DNA from: an uncultured Bacillota bacterium
GTDB taxonomy: Bacteria > Bacillota > UBA994 > UBA5500
Direction of reading: 5' to 3'
DNA: 5,252 nucleotides
Assembly (NCBI GenBank): GCA_937874815.1
Contig: CALNBW010000307.1
Location: forward strand, 1 to 5,252
Shown: in pieces, positions 1 through 5,252 of the stretch
Numbering within the stretch: position 1 is the stretch's first letter
Layout of the letters: every line of letters begins with the position of its first letter
Notes under the pieces: model-generated
Database searches by the model: none
What the model was told of the DNA's origin: nothing
Seen by the model: only the letters and a program-made list of their open reading frames with translations
Made by a program: the position numbers and the translations under genes

Positions 1-115
1 GCACAGGAGCAGGCTCCAATCGTGCTTACAGCAAACACCCCGCAGCCCTAGCCGCTCGTAAAATTGTTACACTACAGCCCACTATGGTAAGAGGTCCTAA
101 TAATATGTATGCTAA

Positions 116-496
116 CTATTGTTCTACCGGGTCGTCCTCCGCGACTGCAGCCTCTTCGGCTTTCTTCTTCATGAAGGGCATCTTCTCCAAGACCAGTGGG
201 AGCTTCTCGAGCAACGGCGCTAGGCCTTTGCTTTCTTGCTTGTCGACAACTAACATATCGACTTCTTTGCCACAGACAACGACTATGGCGATGGGAGTGA
301 TAATAGCCCCGCCTCCGCCGCCTGAGGCCCCGCCACGCTTAACACCATCGGAGTTCCCACCACCCATGCCGAAACCAAAATTGGCCTTGATGATTGGCAC
401 TAAGGTTACCTCACCCACCGAGATAGGATCGCCGATTACTGTCTTGCTGGAAATGAGGTTTTCCAGCTGGTCGGTGAACTGATTGAAATCTTGCAC
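116..496 (-). CDS. ytfJ: GerW/YtfJ-family spore protein
   Basis: Protein of 126 residues, within the usual size for the GerW/YtfJ family. In Bacillus this spore protein is needed for normal germination of superdormant or L-alanine-triggered spores; its molecular activity is not established. Family features seen: LISSKTVIGDPI (14-25), VTLVPIIKANFGFGMGGG (30-47), a Gly-rich loop GGASGGGGGA (55-64), then ITPIAIVVVCGKEVDMLVVD (66-85) and a C-terminal stretch with LPLVLEKMPF. The last 20 residues or so are charged (KKKAEEAAVAEDD). No signal peptide or membrane helix is visible. The start is GTG, chosen because the reading frame begins at the conserved-looking N-terminus and AAAGGAG (506-512) lies 9 nt upstream, inside the DUF2953 gene. 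Translational coupling with that gene is likely. The first 28 codons are shared out of frame with the DUF2953 tail. Confidence 0.93.
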   Translation of the reverse strand: MQDFNQFTDQLENLISSKTVIGDPISVGEVTLVPIIKANFGFGMGGGNSDGVKRGGASGGGGGAIITPIAIVVVCGKEVDMLVVDKQESKGLAPLLEKLPLVLEKMPFMKKKAEEAAVAEDDPVEQ

Positions 497-1166
497 GCTT
501 CCTCTCTCCTTTCTTACGCAACTTACTCCACCAAATTGAACGCACCGGTGGCTCGAGGCCGATGCTGATCATTAGCCAAAGCCACTGAATGGGATACAAG
601 CGCGAACGCCACTGGGCATCGGCCTGGAAAGAAAACTCTTGGTTCAGCTCAACCCGCATATGGACGGGGGGCCGCGGCAGCTGGGTGGCACCCAAGAAGC
701 CGAAAATACAGCCATAGAGTGCCGGGTCGTCCACGGCTAGGTACAGGTCGCCATGCACGCAACGCAAATGCAGCGCCCGCCAACAACGGGGTAGATATTT
801 TTCTGCCAGGCGGTATGCGGTTGCCCAAGGCAGGGGCATACGGTCGCGCTTCTTGGTCTTCCCCTGGGGCTGCCGCGCCGTGGCTGACTGCTGCTTGGCA
901 GCAGGCGGCTGTTCTTGGGGAGCGGCCTGCCTGGGTGTTGAGCGCTCCACTGGCGATGCTGTGCTGTCCGGGGCTGCGGGCTTTGTTGGAGCCGCCGGAT
1001 CCGTTGCGGAAAAGCGTAGTTCCTTTATCCGCCACAGCAACCAGCGTGCCTGCCCCTCAATCACGAGGTCAGGCTCGCTATTAACCCCCAAAGCTAAAGT
1101 AAGAGGTAAACATAGGGCTACTAGAAGCAGCAAGAAAGGAGTGCCAATGATTATCCACCAAAACAC
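411..1166 (-). CDS. DUF2953 membrane-anchored protein (YtfI-like)
   Basis: Protein of 251 residues, slightly long for the DUF2953 family, whose biochemical role is unknown. Residues 2-26 form one hydrophobic segment that should anchor it in the membrane. Residues about 54-105 are a low-complexity linker rich in Pro, Ala and Gln. The conserved part is about 115-210, with the recognisable stretch GDLYLAVDDPALYGCIFGFLG (139-159), where DDPALYG corresponds to the family's D-P-x-x-x-G pattern, and a final hydrophobic IQWLWLMISIG at 193-203. The tail after about 207 is strongly basic. Start is GTG, set by AAGGAGGT 5 nt upstream. The last 28 codons overlap the gerW-like gene in another frame. DUF2953 genes directly preceding GerW/YtfJ genes are known in spore formers, which supports both calls and suggests a sporulation role. 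Confidence 0.82.
   Translation of the reverse strand: MFWWIIIGTPFLLLLVALCLPLTLALGVNSEPDLVIEGQARWLLWRIKELRFSATDPAAPTKPAAPDSTASPVERSTPRQAAPQEQPPAAKQQSATARQPQGKTKKRDRMPLPWATAYRLAEKYLPRCWRALHLRCVHGDLYLAVDDPALYGCIFGFLGATQLPRPPVHMRVELNQEFSFQADAQWRSRLYPIQWLWLMISIGLEPPVRSIWWSKLRKKGERKRARFQSVHRPAGKPHFQQDSNRRSYLGG
506..512 (-). promoter_or_regulatory. Ribosome-binding site of the gerW-like gene, inside the DUF2953 coding region
   Basis: AAAGGAG on the minus strand is 9 nt ahead of the GTG at 496-494. It sits within DUF2953 codons for the basic tail (Lys-Lys-Gly-Glu-Arg), so ribosomes finishing the upstream gene pass over it and the two genes are probably translationally coupled. Confidence 0.8.
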
Positions 1167-1171
1167 AGTCT

Positions 1172-1179
1172 ACCTCCTT
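1172..1179 (-). promoter_or_regulatory. Ribosome-binding site deciding the GTG start of the DUF2953 gene
   Basis: AAGGAGGT on the minus strand is 5 nt ahead of the GTG at 1166-1164. It is close to a perfect anti-16S match and fixes a non-ATG start directly before the hydrophobic segment MFWWIII. Confidence 0.85.
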
Positions 1180-1300
1180 GCTACCCAGGTTGCAGCTCAC
1201 CTGGATGATATAAAGGTACAAGCTGATAGTTGCTCTGCAACAATCACTTTGTTGCCCACAACGCCAAGGGCGTTGCAGGTGGCTGCACTTACGCGACTTA

Positions 1301-1315
1301 TTCGACAAAATTATA
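1301..1315 (-). promoter_or_regulatory. Possible promoter -10 (TATAAT) with adjacent Spo0A box
   Basis: On the minus strand a perfect TATAAT (1310-1315) is followed two bases later by TGTCGAA (1301-1307), which matches the core Spo0A box; the wider context TTTGTCGAATA also fits. It lies just after the methyltransferase stop codon and about 135 bp ahead of the DUF2953-gerW pair. There is no convincing -35 hexamer 16-18 bp upstream (the region reads as GC-rich CCGGGC). A Spo0A site downstream of the -10 would more naturally repress than activate. Sigma-F or sigma-G elements, which would be expected for this gene pair, were looked for and not clearly found. Tentative. Confidence 0.35.
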
Positions 1316-1326
1316 GTAAATACCTT

Positions 1327-2112
1327 TCATTGCCCGGGAAATGTGTTAAAATTTGCTGGCCAAGCGCGCTGGCGCATCACTTCAAAACCTAGCACAGCGG
1401 CCGCGGAGTTAGCAGGCAACGAATAGGGAAAGTGGCTAGCATAGGGAATTTGCAGGCGCAAATCGGCCTGGGCCAAGAAGGAACGGGTGATGCCTCGCTT
1501 TTCGCCACCGATGACCATAAACAAGGGCTGGGTCAAATCGGCCTGATAGAGGGGCATGGCATGCTGCTGAGCGGTGCAAGCAACGCTGAGACCTTGCTGA
1601 CGAAAGAAGCTAGCCGCTGCATCGGCCGTATCGAAAATGGCGCTGGGAATGCGTTCGGTAGCGCCTGCTGAGGCTTTGGCCACTATGTTAGCTGCAGACA
1701 TCCAGTTACGCGGACGCAAAACTAAGCCCTGGGCACCGGCAGCATAGAGGGCGCGGACAGCATAGCCAAAATTAAAGGGGTCTTCGATGCCGTCGAGCAT
1801 GACAATAAAAGGGGCTGCGCCAGCCAAAGTTAATAGCTCCGCAGGAGCTACATGCCGCCGCTCGCCAACCTCCGCTAACACGCCACCATGAGTTTTGCCT
1901 TCCGCCAACTGATCAATAGTTTCACTGGGCACACGGACAATTTTTACCTGCTGTGCTTTAGCTAGGCGCTCGATTTTTTGCCAAGTACGCTCGTGCTTAC
2001 CCGGCTTGCCCGTACGCAAGTAGATTTTGTGAATAGGGCGGCTCCCGGCTTCGAGGGCAGCTAAAACTGAAATGCTACCCTCTAGCGTGGCCGCTTGTGG
2101 TTGTTCCGGCAT
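1327..2112 (-). CDS. TrmH/RlmB-family (SPOUT) RNA 2'-O-methyltransferase
   Basis: Cytoplasmic protein of 261 residues, a usual length for the family, predicted to transfer a methyl group from S-adenosylmethionine to a ribose 2'-hydroxyl in rRNA or tRNA. Residues about 8-85 resemble the substrate-binding domain found ahead of the catalytic knot (LEGSISVLAAL at 10-20, THGGVLAEV at 74-82). The SPOUT domain covers about 102-248: motif 1 DGIEDPFNFGYAVRALYAAG at 107-126 with Asn114 and the likely catalytic Arg120; motif 2 IGGEKRGITR at 201-210 with Glu204 and Gly207; motif 3 SLPANSAAAVLGFEV at 231-245. Motif 3 departs from the common SLNVSVA pattern, with Pro233 where Asn is usual, so the exact target cannot be assumed to be G2251 of 23S rRNA and no gene symbol is given. 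The ATG is preceded by AAGGAGG at 8-nt spacing. It lies 22 bp after the lipoprotein gene and is probably in the same operon. Confidence 0.88.
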   Translation of the reverse strand: MPEQPQAATLEGSISVLAALEAGSRPIHKIYLRTGKPGKHERTWQKIERLAKAQQVKIVRVPSETIDQLAEGKTHGGVLAEVGERRHVAPAELLTLAGAAPFIVMLDGIEDPFNFGYAVRALYAAGAQGLVLRPRNWMSAANIVAKASAGATERIPSAIFDTADAAASFFRQQGLSVACTAQQHAMPLYQADLTQPLFMVIGGEKRGITRSFLAQADLRLQIPYASHFPYSLPANSAAAVLGFEVMRQRAWPANFNTFPGQ

Positions 2113-2120
2113 GTAATAGG

Positions 2121-2127
2121 CCTCCTT
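2121..2127 (-). promoter_or_regulatory. Ribosome-binding site of the RNA methyltransferase gene
   Basis: AAGGAGG on the minus strand lies 8 nt before the ATG at 2112-2110, within the 22-bp gap after the lipoprotein stop. It confirms this start, and the short gap without any terminator argues for cotranscription. Confidence 0.85.
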
Positions 2128-2134
2128 GGGCTAG

Positions 2135-5131
2135 CTAGGGCAGATCTGCGTTTTTTATTATCCTCACGCGACAGCTCGCGCCATAATGGGTGATGGTATA
2201 GACATCAGCCGTTTGGTCGATCAGCAGCTCTTCACCCTCAATTACTAAAGGAGTTGCTGCCCGCAGCATCAACTGCTGCATCCCAGTAGTCATCAACTCT
2301 AATTCTACCTCATCATCCTGGCATGATACCACCTTAATGGGGGTATTGGCGCAGATGATTTCTAGCTGCGGGGTAGGTAGCGCGTCCTCGCCCCAAGTTA
2401 TTTTGGCAGGGCCTAAAAGGCCAATATACAGATCGTTTGCATCGCCAGGACGATAACGTAACCAAGCATCGGTGCTAAAATTGGCCTTAGCTATATCCGC
2501 GCCAGGTAAGAAACGGATGCCAATAGCACCGCTATATTCGGCTGCCTGCGCTGGCACGCCGCTGACATCGGCCTTCAGGGTAATGCCCGTTGGTTCAAGA
2601 GTAATATCCAGCTGACAGTAGTAATTATTGAACAGACTCTTCGCTAGCTGTGCTTCAGTCATGAAACTATAGTTGCCCGCTTGCTGAATTCGGGCCAGGG
2701 CCTCGATGGTACTCACTAAATTGGCTCGCTCTTGCCCGCCCCTGACTAACCTGTTTTCCACGTGATCAAAATAGGTCAGCGGCAGGTCGAAGCTCTGCAT
2801 GACCTGATAGGCCAGCGGATAGCTCTGTACTTCTGGCACTGGGGCCCAGAGTAAGAACGGTTCTGCCTGTTCGCCGAGAGTGAGGCGATAGGGTGCGACA
2901 AAGGGCAGATATGATTTGCCATCGCGCGGTTGCCCCGGAGCAGCGAAAGGATGAAACCCGAAATCGTAAGCTATGCCAGCTGCTTGCTCGGCTAGAAAAG
3001 TCTGCAGTGCGTTTTCATTGATCCGCCAGGTATGATGGTTAACCCCGATATCCTCCCAGGGTATACTCAAATCAAGGAAGGCCTGGCGATGTAACTCCAG
3101 TTCTTCCTGCTCCTCGGCCGCACTTTTAAATTCATGCACATAACTATGCACTAGAATTGGCAAGTGGTTATCTTTTAGATACTCTATGCTAGCTAAAATG
3201 CCAGCCCGCGCCGGGTTGGCAGGGTCATTGAGGGCATAGGGGTCGCCGTATTCCGCCCCGCCTAGCAATAAGCCAACTTGCCCGTTCTGCTCCCAATCCA
3301 CCAAGACGGGCACGCTATTGTGCCCGAAGTTAAGGTTGTTGTTGCCAAAGAAATTGCGGCTCTCGCCCTGCAAAACACCTTGTTGCTGCCAGTTGCCGTC
3401 TTGCTGTTGGAACAGAGCAACCTCGCCACTGTAAGAGCCAACTAGAAGATCCAACTGTCCATCGTAATCCCAATCGGCCACGCACGGAGCTGGCCACTGC
3501 AAATCGGTGGCCAACAATAGCTCTGCTTCGCCAAAAGTTAGGCCTTGCGGGCCGAGCTGACCTAGTAGCAAGTAGATGGCACCATCCGCAACACCAACAA
3601 TCAAGTCCAATACACCATCGCCATCCCAATCGGCTAGGTGGGGCGCAGTGTATTCCCCTAGACCCAGGTTTAGGGTTTGGCTATACACGAACCGTGGCTC
3701 GCTGCTAGTGCCTCTATTATGGTAAATAAGCAGCTGACCCTGCTCGTTGCCAACCACTAAATCAAATAGACCATTGCCAGTTAGGTCGCCGGCTGTGGGC
3801 GCAGCAAATGCGGTTGGCCGGGCTTCTGCATTAGTAACTAGGGTCAATTGCTGCTGGAAAACCGGAGGGCCATCAGATTCTTGATTGGGGAAATAATAGA
3901 CTTGCCCAGCCGGTGTACCCACCAATAAATCCGGACTCCCGTCGCCATTGAGATCAATTACGCCAGGATAAGCACGGGCCGGTGTACGCAAAGCACCCAG
4001 GAGTGAGCTAAAGCCTTGATAACGGCCCAGGGACAGATGGGTTCCATCTGACATGGTCAGGCGCTGGCCAGTGCCATAGAAACTATCGGCTAGCATGCCC
4101 TGATACTTGGGCTCTGCAGCGCTGCCGATGTTGGGCAGCCAGGAGATGCTGGGGGCCCAGTAGGACCAGTTAAAGGTGCCACGAGCCAGAGAGAAGGTGG
4201 GCACTTGACGATAAGTGCGTAGCAGCTCGGTAAACTGTTTGATGTCTTGCTTAGTAAAGGCGGAAATCACTTCAAAGTGATTTTGCCAGGCCATGGCCGG
4301 CCGGTGGTAGGCACCAAGAACTTTTTCTATGGCAAAGCCATACTTCTGCTTAGCCACGAAATTAAGATACTTGCCCCGCAGAAGCCAATTAGCCGTTGTA
4401 TAACCATAATGAAAGAAGGGCTGTTCAGGATTACTGGGGATAAAGTCTAGGCGAGAGATATAGTCGCGATTTGGTAGTAGCTGATCGGCCCAGGTGACGG
4501 TGCCCGCATGATAGCTGTTCACCGCCAGCACGGAAGCCCCGTTTATGTCAACTAGAGAAGTAGCCGTGCTTAGCTTTGCCGCCCGTTTGGGCACTAGTTG
4601 CCCCACAGGCAGCACTTCCAATTCGCAGAGACCTTGCAGGAAGACGCGGTAGACTGACTGCAAATCGGTGTAGTCCTGGGAAACGGCTGGATAGGTGAAG
4701 GCTGGCTCATCAAGCCCCACTGGCACCCATTCAGCCACGCCGAGCAAGTCGGCGGGGAGATATTCCAGAAAGGGATACTCCAGGAAGAGGTGCCCTCCCC
4801 CAGTAACATAGTTCTGCATTAACTCGGTGAACCGCTCTGGCTGCAATTCTGGGGCAGTTAGTATGCTAGGGTCGGGATAGACGGCATCGGCCCCAGCTAA
4901 TCGCCGGGCCTTGAGCTGCTCAATATGCACTGCTTCTACAGTGACATTGGCATGCACCGTATTGATAAAGTGCTGGAAAGGCTCCAGATAATCTTCGCTG
5001 TCGGCGCGGATAATAACGAGGCGCAAACTGTAGCGGGAAGTATCCCTTTTTACGGTCGCAAAGGAACAGGCGACCAGCGCAGCACTGAGCAAGAGCACGA
5101 CGGATATTAATAAGGGCCGGCGAAATTTCAT
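2135..5131 (-). CDS. Large lipoprotein: GATase-like domain, NodB-like barrel interrupted by an FG-GAP/VCBS propeller
   Basis: Predicted surface lipoprotein of 998 residues, not recognised as a named gene. Seen: a basic start and hydrophobic stretch (residues 6-21) ending in lipobox LVAC, with Cys22 as the lipidation site. Residues about 36-255 look like an alpha/beta glutamine-amidotransferase-like domain (VTGGGHLFLEYPF near 109-121). Residues 272-318 resemble the first two strands of a NodB polysaccharide-deacetylase barrel, ending VPTFSLARG. Residues about 331-625 carry five FG-GAP/VCBS calcium-loop repeats. The barrel seems to resume at about 641, with HSYVH at 662-666 (NodB HSxxH motif), GVNHHTW at 696-702, YFDH at 787-790 and NYSFMTEAQL at 820-829. 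Residues 840-998 are beta-rich. The expected Asp-Asp of NodB enzymes appears as Gln283-Asn284, so catalysis is doubtful. Inferred role: binding or modifying an envelope polysaccharide. The ATG follows AGGAGGT at 4-nt spacing and gives a clean signal peptide. First gene of a likely operon; the methyltransferase gene follows after 22 bp. The gene is certain; the barrel reading is moderately supported. Confidence 0.9.
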   Translation of the reverse strand: MKFRRPLLISVVLLLSAALVACSFATVKRDTSRYSLRLVIIRADSEDYLEPFQHFINTVHANVTVEAVHIEQLKARRLAGADAVYPDPSILTAPELQPERFTELMQNYVTGGGHLFLEYPFLEYLPADLLGVAEWVPVGLDEPAFTYPAVSQDYTDLQSVYRVFLQGLCELEVLPVGQLVPKRAAKLSTATSLVDINGASVLAVNSYHAGTVTWADQLLPNRDYISRLDFIPSNPEQPFFHYGYTTANWLLRGKYLNFVAKQKYGFAIEKVLGAYHRPAMAWQNHFEVISAFTKQDIKQFTELLRTYRQVPTFSLARGTFNWSYWAPSISWLPNIGSAAEPKYQGMLADSFYGTGQRLTMSDGTHLSLGRYQGFSSLLGALRTPARAYPGVIDLNGDGSPDLLVGTPAGQVYYFPNQESDGPPVFQQQLTLVTNAEARPTAFAAPTAGDLTGNGLFDLVVGNEQGQLLIYHNRGTSSEPRFVYSQTLNLGLGEYTAPHLADWDGDGVLDLIVGVADGAIYLLLGQLGPQGLTFGEAELLLATDLQWPAPCVADWDYDGQLDLLVGSYSGEVALFQQQDGNWQQQGVLQGESRNFFGNNNLNFGHNSVPVLVDWEQNGQVGLLLGGAEYGDPYALNDPANPARAGILASIEYLKDNHLPILVHSYVHEFKSAAEEQEELELHRQAFLDLSIPWEDIGVNHHTWRINENALQTFLAEQAAGIAYDFGFHPFAAPGQPRDGKSYLPFVAPYRLTLGEQAEPFLLWAPVPEVQSYPLAYQVMQSFDLPLTYFDHVENRLVRGGQERANLVSTIEALARIQQAGNYSFMTEAQLAKSLFNNYYCQLDITLEPTGITLKADVSGVPAQAAEYSGAIGIRFLPGADIAKANFSTDAWLRYRPGDANDLYIGLLGPAKITWGEDALPTPQLEIICANTPIKVVSCQDDEVELELMTTGMQQLMLRAATPLVIEGEELLIDQTADVYTITHYGASCRVRIIKNADLP
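3257..4141 (-). repeat. FG-GAP/VCBS beta-propeller repeats within the large lipoprotein
   Basis: Residues about 331-625. Calcium-loop cores of the form DxNxDGxxD are DLNGDGSPD (393-401), DLTGNGLFD (449-457), DWDGDGVLD (501-509), DWDYDGQLD (553-561) and a degenerate DWEQNGQVG (612-620), mostly followed by (L/I/V)(L/V)VG and a short strand. Spacing is 56, 52, 52 and 59 residues. Interblade segments of the type N-x-G-x-x-x-x-P-x-F recur (IGSAAEPKY at 335-343; RGTSSEPRF at 473-481). The first unit has only the end half and the last only the beginning half, as expected if the propeller closes with a strand from each end. At DNA level two 20-bp segments, 3615-3634 and 3459-3478, match at 18 of 20 positions exactly 156 bp (52 codons) apart. 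Such propellers bind ligands or carbohydrates in other proteins; the ligand here is unknown. Confidence 0.85.
5066..5131 (-). other. Lipoprotein signal peptide (type II) of the large lipoprotein
   Basis: The segment encodes residues 1-22: a short positive n-region (K2, R4, R5), a hydrophobic core rich in Leu and Val, and the lipobox L19-V20-A21-C22, followed by Ser-Phe. This fits export by Sec and cleavage by signal peptidase II, with the mature protein anchored to the outer face of the membrane through diacylglyceryl-Cys22. The residue after the Cys is Ser. The assignment rests on motif reading alone. Confidence 0.85.
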
Positions 5132-5135
5132 CGGT

Positions 5136-5142
5136 ACCTCCT
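5136..5142 (-). promoter_or_regulatory. Ribosome-binding site of the large lipoprotein gene
   Basis: AGGAGGT on the minus strand lies 4 nt before the ATG at 5131-5129 and fixes the start that yields the lipoprotein signal peptide. Confidence 0.85.
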
Positions 5143-5203
5143 GGGAGTAGCTAGATCAGGAATATCATGGCGGCAGTGCTACCCGTGCTTTATTATCTAG
5201 ATA

Positions 5204-5212
5204 TTTATACCA
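5204..5212 (-). promoter_or_regulatory. Possible extended -10 promoter of the lipoprotein-methyltransferase operon
   Basis: The minus strand reads TGGTATAAA, which fits an extended -10 element (TGnTATAAT with one mismatch), in the AT-rich patch at 5189-5209. It would place the transcript start about 65 nt upstream of the lipoprotein ATG. No good -35 hexamer is seen, which an extended -10 can tolerate. The same AT-rich patch could also serve a divergent plus-strand gene beyond the window. Confidence 0.35.
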
Positions 5213-5252
5213 CAGAACTGGAGGAAATGGGATACCCGAGAGCGCTGATAAA

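Larger units (their letters stand above)
1167..1326 (-). other. Intergenic leader with three short inverted repeats
   Basis: No credible gene was found in this 160-bp gap. It holds three hairpin-forming inverted repeats: 1259-1275 (CAACGCC, 3-nt loop, GGCGTTG), 1237-1255 (GCAACAA, 5-nt loop, TTGTTGC) and 1185-1204 (CCAGGT, 8-nt loop, ACCTGG). None is followed by a T-run on the minus strand, so none looks like an intrinsic terminator. The last lies just upstream of the ribosome-binding site of the DUF2953 gene. The arrangement could be a structured 5' leader, an RNA-processing region, or chance. Confidence 0.4.

Noticed and set aside
6..17. Inverted repeat GGAGC-AG-GCTCC as a terminator after the gerW-like gene
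   Set aside because: The loop is only two bases and no T-run follows on either strand.
1..51. Possible C-terminus of a convergent plus-strand gene (ends APIVLTANTPQP then TAG)
   Set aside because: Only 16 codons are visible and the peptide is unrecognisable. The remaining bases to 115 also show no gene start on the minus strand with a ribosome-binding site.
84..482. Plus-strand open frame opposite the gerW-like gene (open from base 3)
   Set aside because: It mirrors the Gly-rich GerW coding region as a Pro/Ser-rich antisense frame with no ribosome-binding site and no family resemblance.
1081..1308. Minus-strand 75-codon frame covering the leader and the start of DUF2953
   Set aside because: It overlaps the well-supported DUF2953 start out of frame, is rich in Cys and Ser, and lacks a ribosome-binding site.
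853..1392. Plus-strand 179-codon open frame across the DUF2953 gene and the leader
   Set aside because: It has no Shine-Dalgarno site, low-complexity composition, and lies opposite a recognisable gene and a non-coding gap. Treated as a shadow.
2132..5154. Repeated TAGCTAG at 2132-2138 and 5148-5154 in the two intergenic gaps
   Set aside because: Seven bases is too short, and TAGC/CTAG words are common throughout the window; likely chance.
5221..5252. Start of a divergent plus-strand gene (GGAGG then ATG at 5227)
   Set aside because: The spacing between GGAGG and ATG is only 2 nt and just 8 codons remain (MGYPRALI), too little to support a call.

Overview
The window reads as chromosomal DNA from an endospore-forming member of the Bacillota, most likely a clostridial lineage of moderate GC. 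The main evidence is a GerW/YtfJ-type spore protein directly preceded by a DUF2953 (YtfI-like) membrane protein, an arrangement known from spore formers. All four genes have strong Gram-positive Shine-Dalgarno sites (AAGGAGG or close variants), and two of them start with GTG. The proteins are rich in Gln and Ala. The genus cannot be fixed from this sequence.

All four convincing genes lie on the minus strand and are read from high to low coordinates. (1) 5131-2135: a 998-residue predicted lipoprotein, the most unusual gene here. I read it as a lipoprotein signal, a Rossmann/glutamine-amidotransferase-like domain, a NodB-like (polysaccharide-deacetylase-like) barrel interrupted by an FG-GAP/VCBS beta-propeller, and a beta-rich C-terminal domain. 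(2) 2112-1327: a SPOUT-class (TrmH/RlmB-type) RNA 2'-O-methyltransferase, 22 bp downstream and probably cotranscribed. (3) A leader of about 160 bp (1326-1167) with a TATAAT-like element, a sequence matching the Spo0A box, and three short inverted repeats. (4) 1166-411: a DUF2953 protein. (5) 496-116: GerW/YtfJ, whose start lies inside the DUF2953 gene (86-bp overlap). The last 115 bp (1-115) and the first 121 bp (5132-5252) hold no complete gene; 5132-5252 probably carries the promoter of the large lipoprotein gene.

Functionally the window looks like two units. One makes a surface lipoprotein that may bind or modify an envelope polysaccharide, together with a housekeeping-type RNA methyltransferase. 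The other is a two-gene sporulation unit, possibly with its own promoter in the 160-bp leader. I found no tRNA, rRNA, CRISPR array, insertion sequence or phage gene. The main candidate for something undescribed is the lipoprotein: its propeller seems to be inserted between the second barrel strand and the HSxxH metal motif of a NodB-like fold whose usual Asp-Asp motif has become Gln-Asn.
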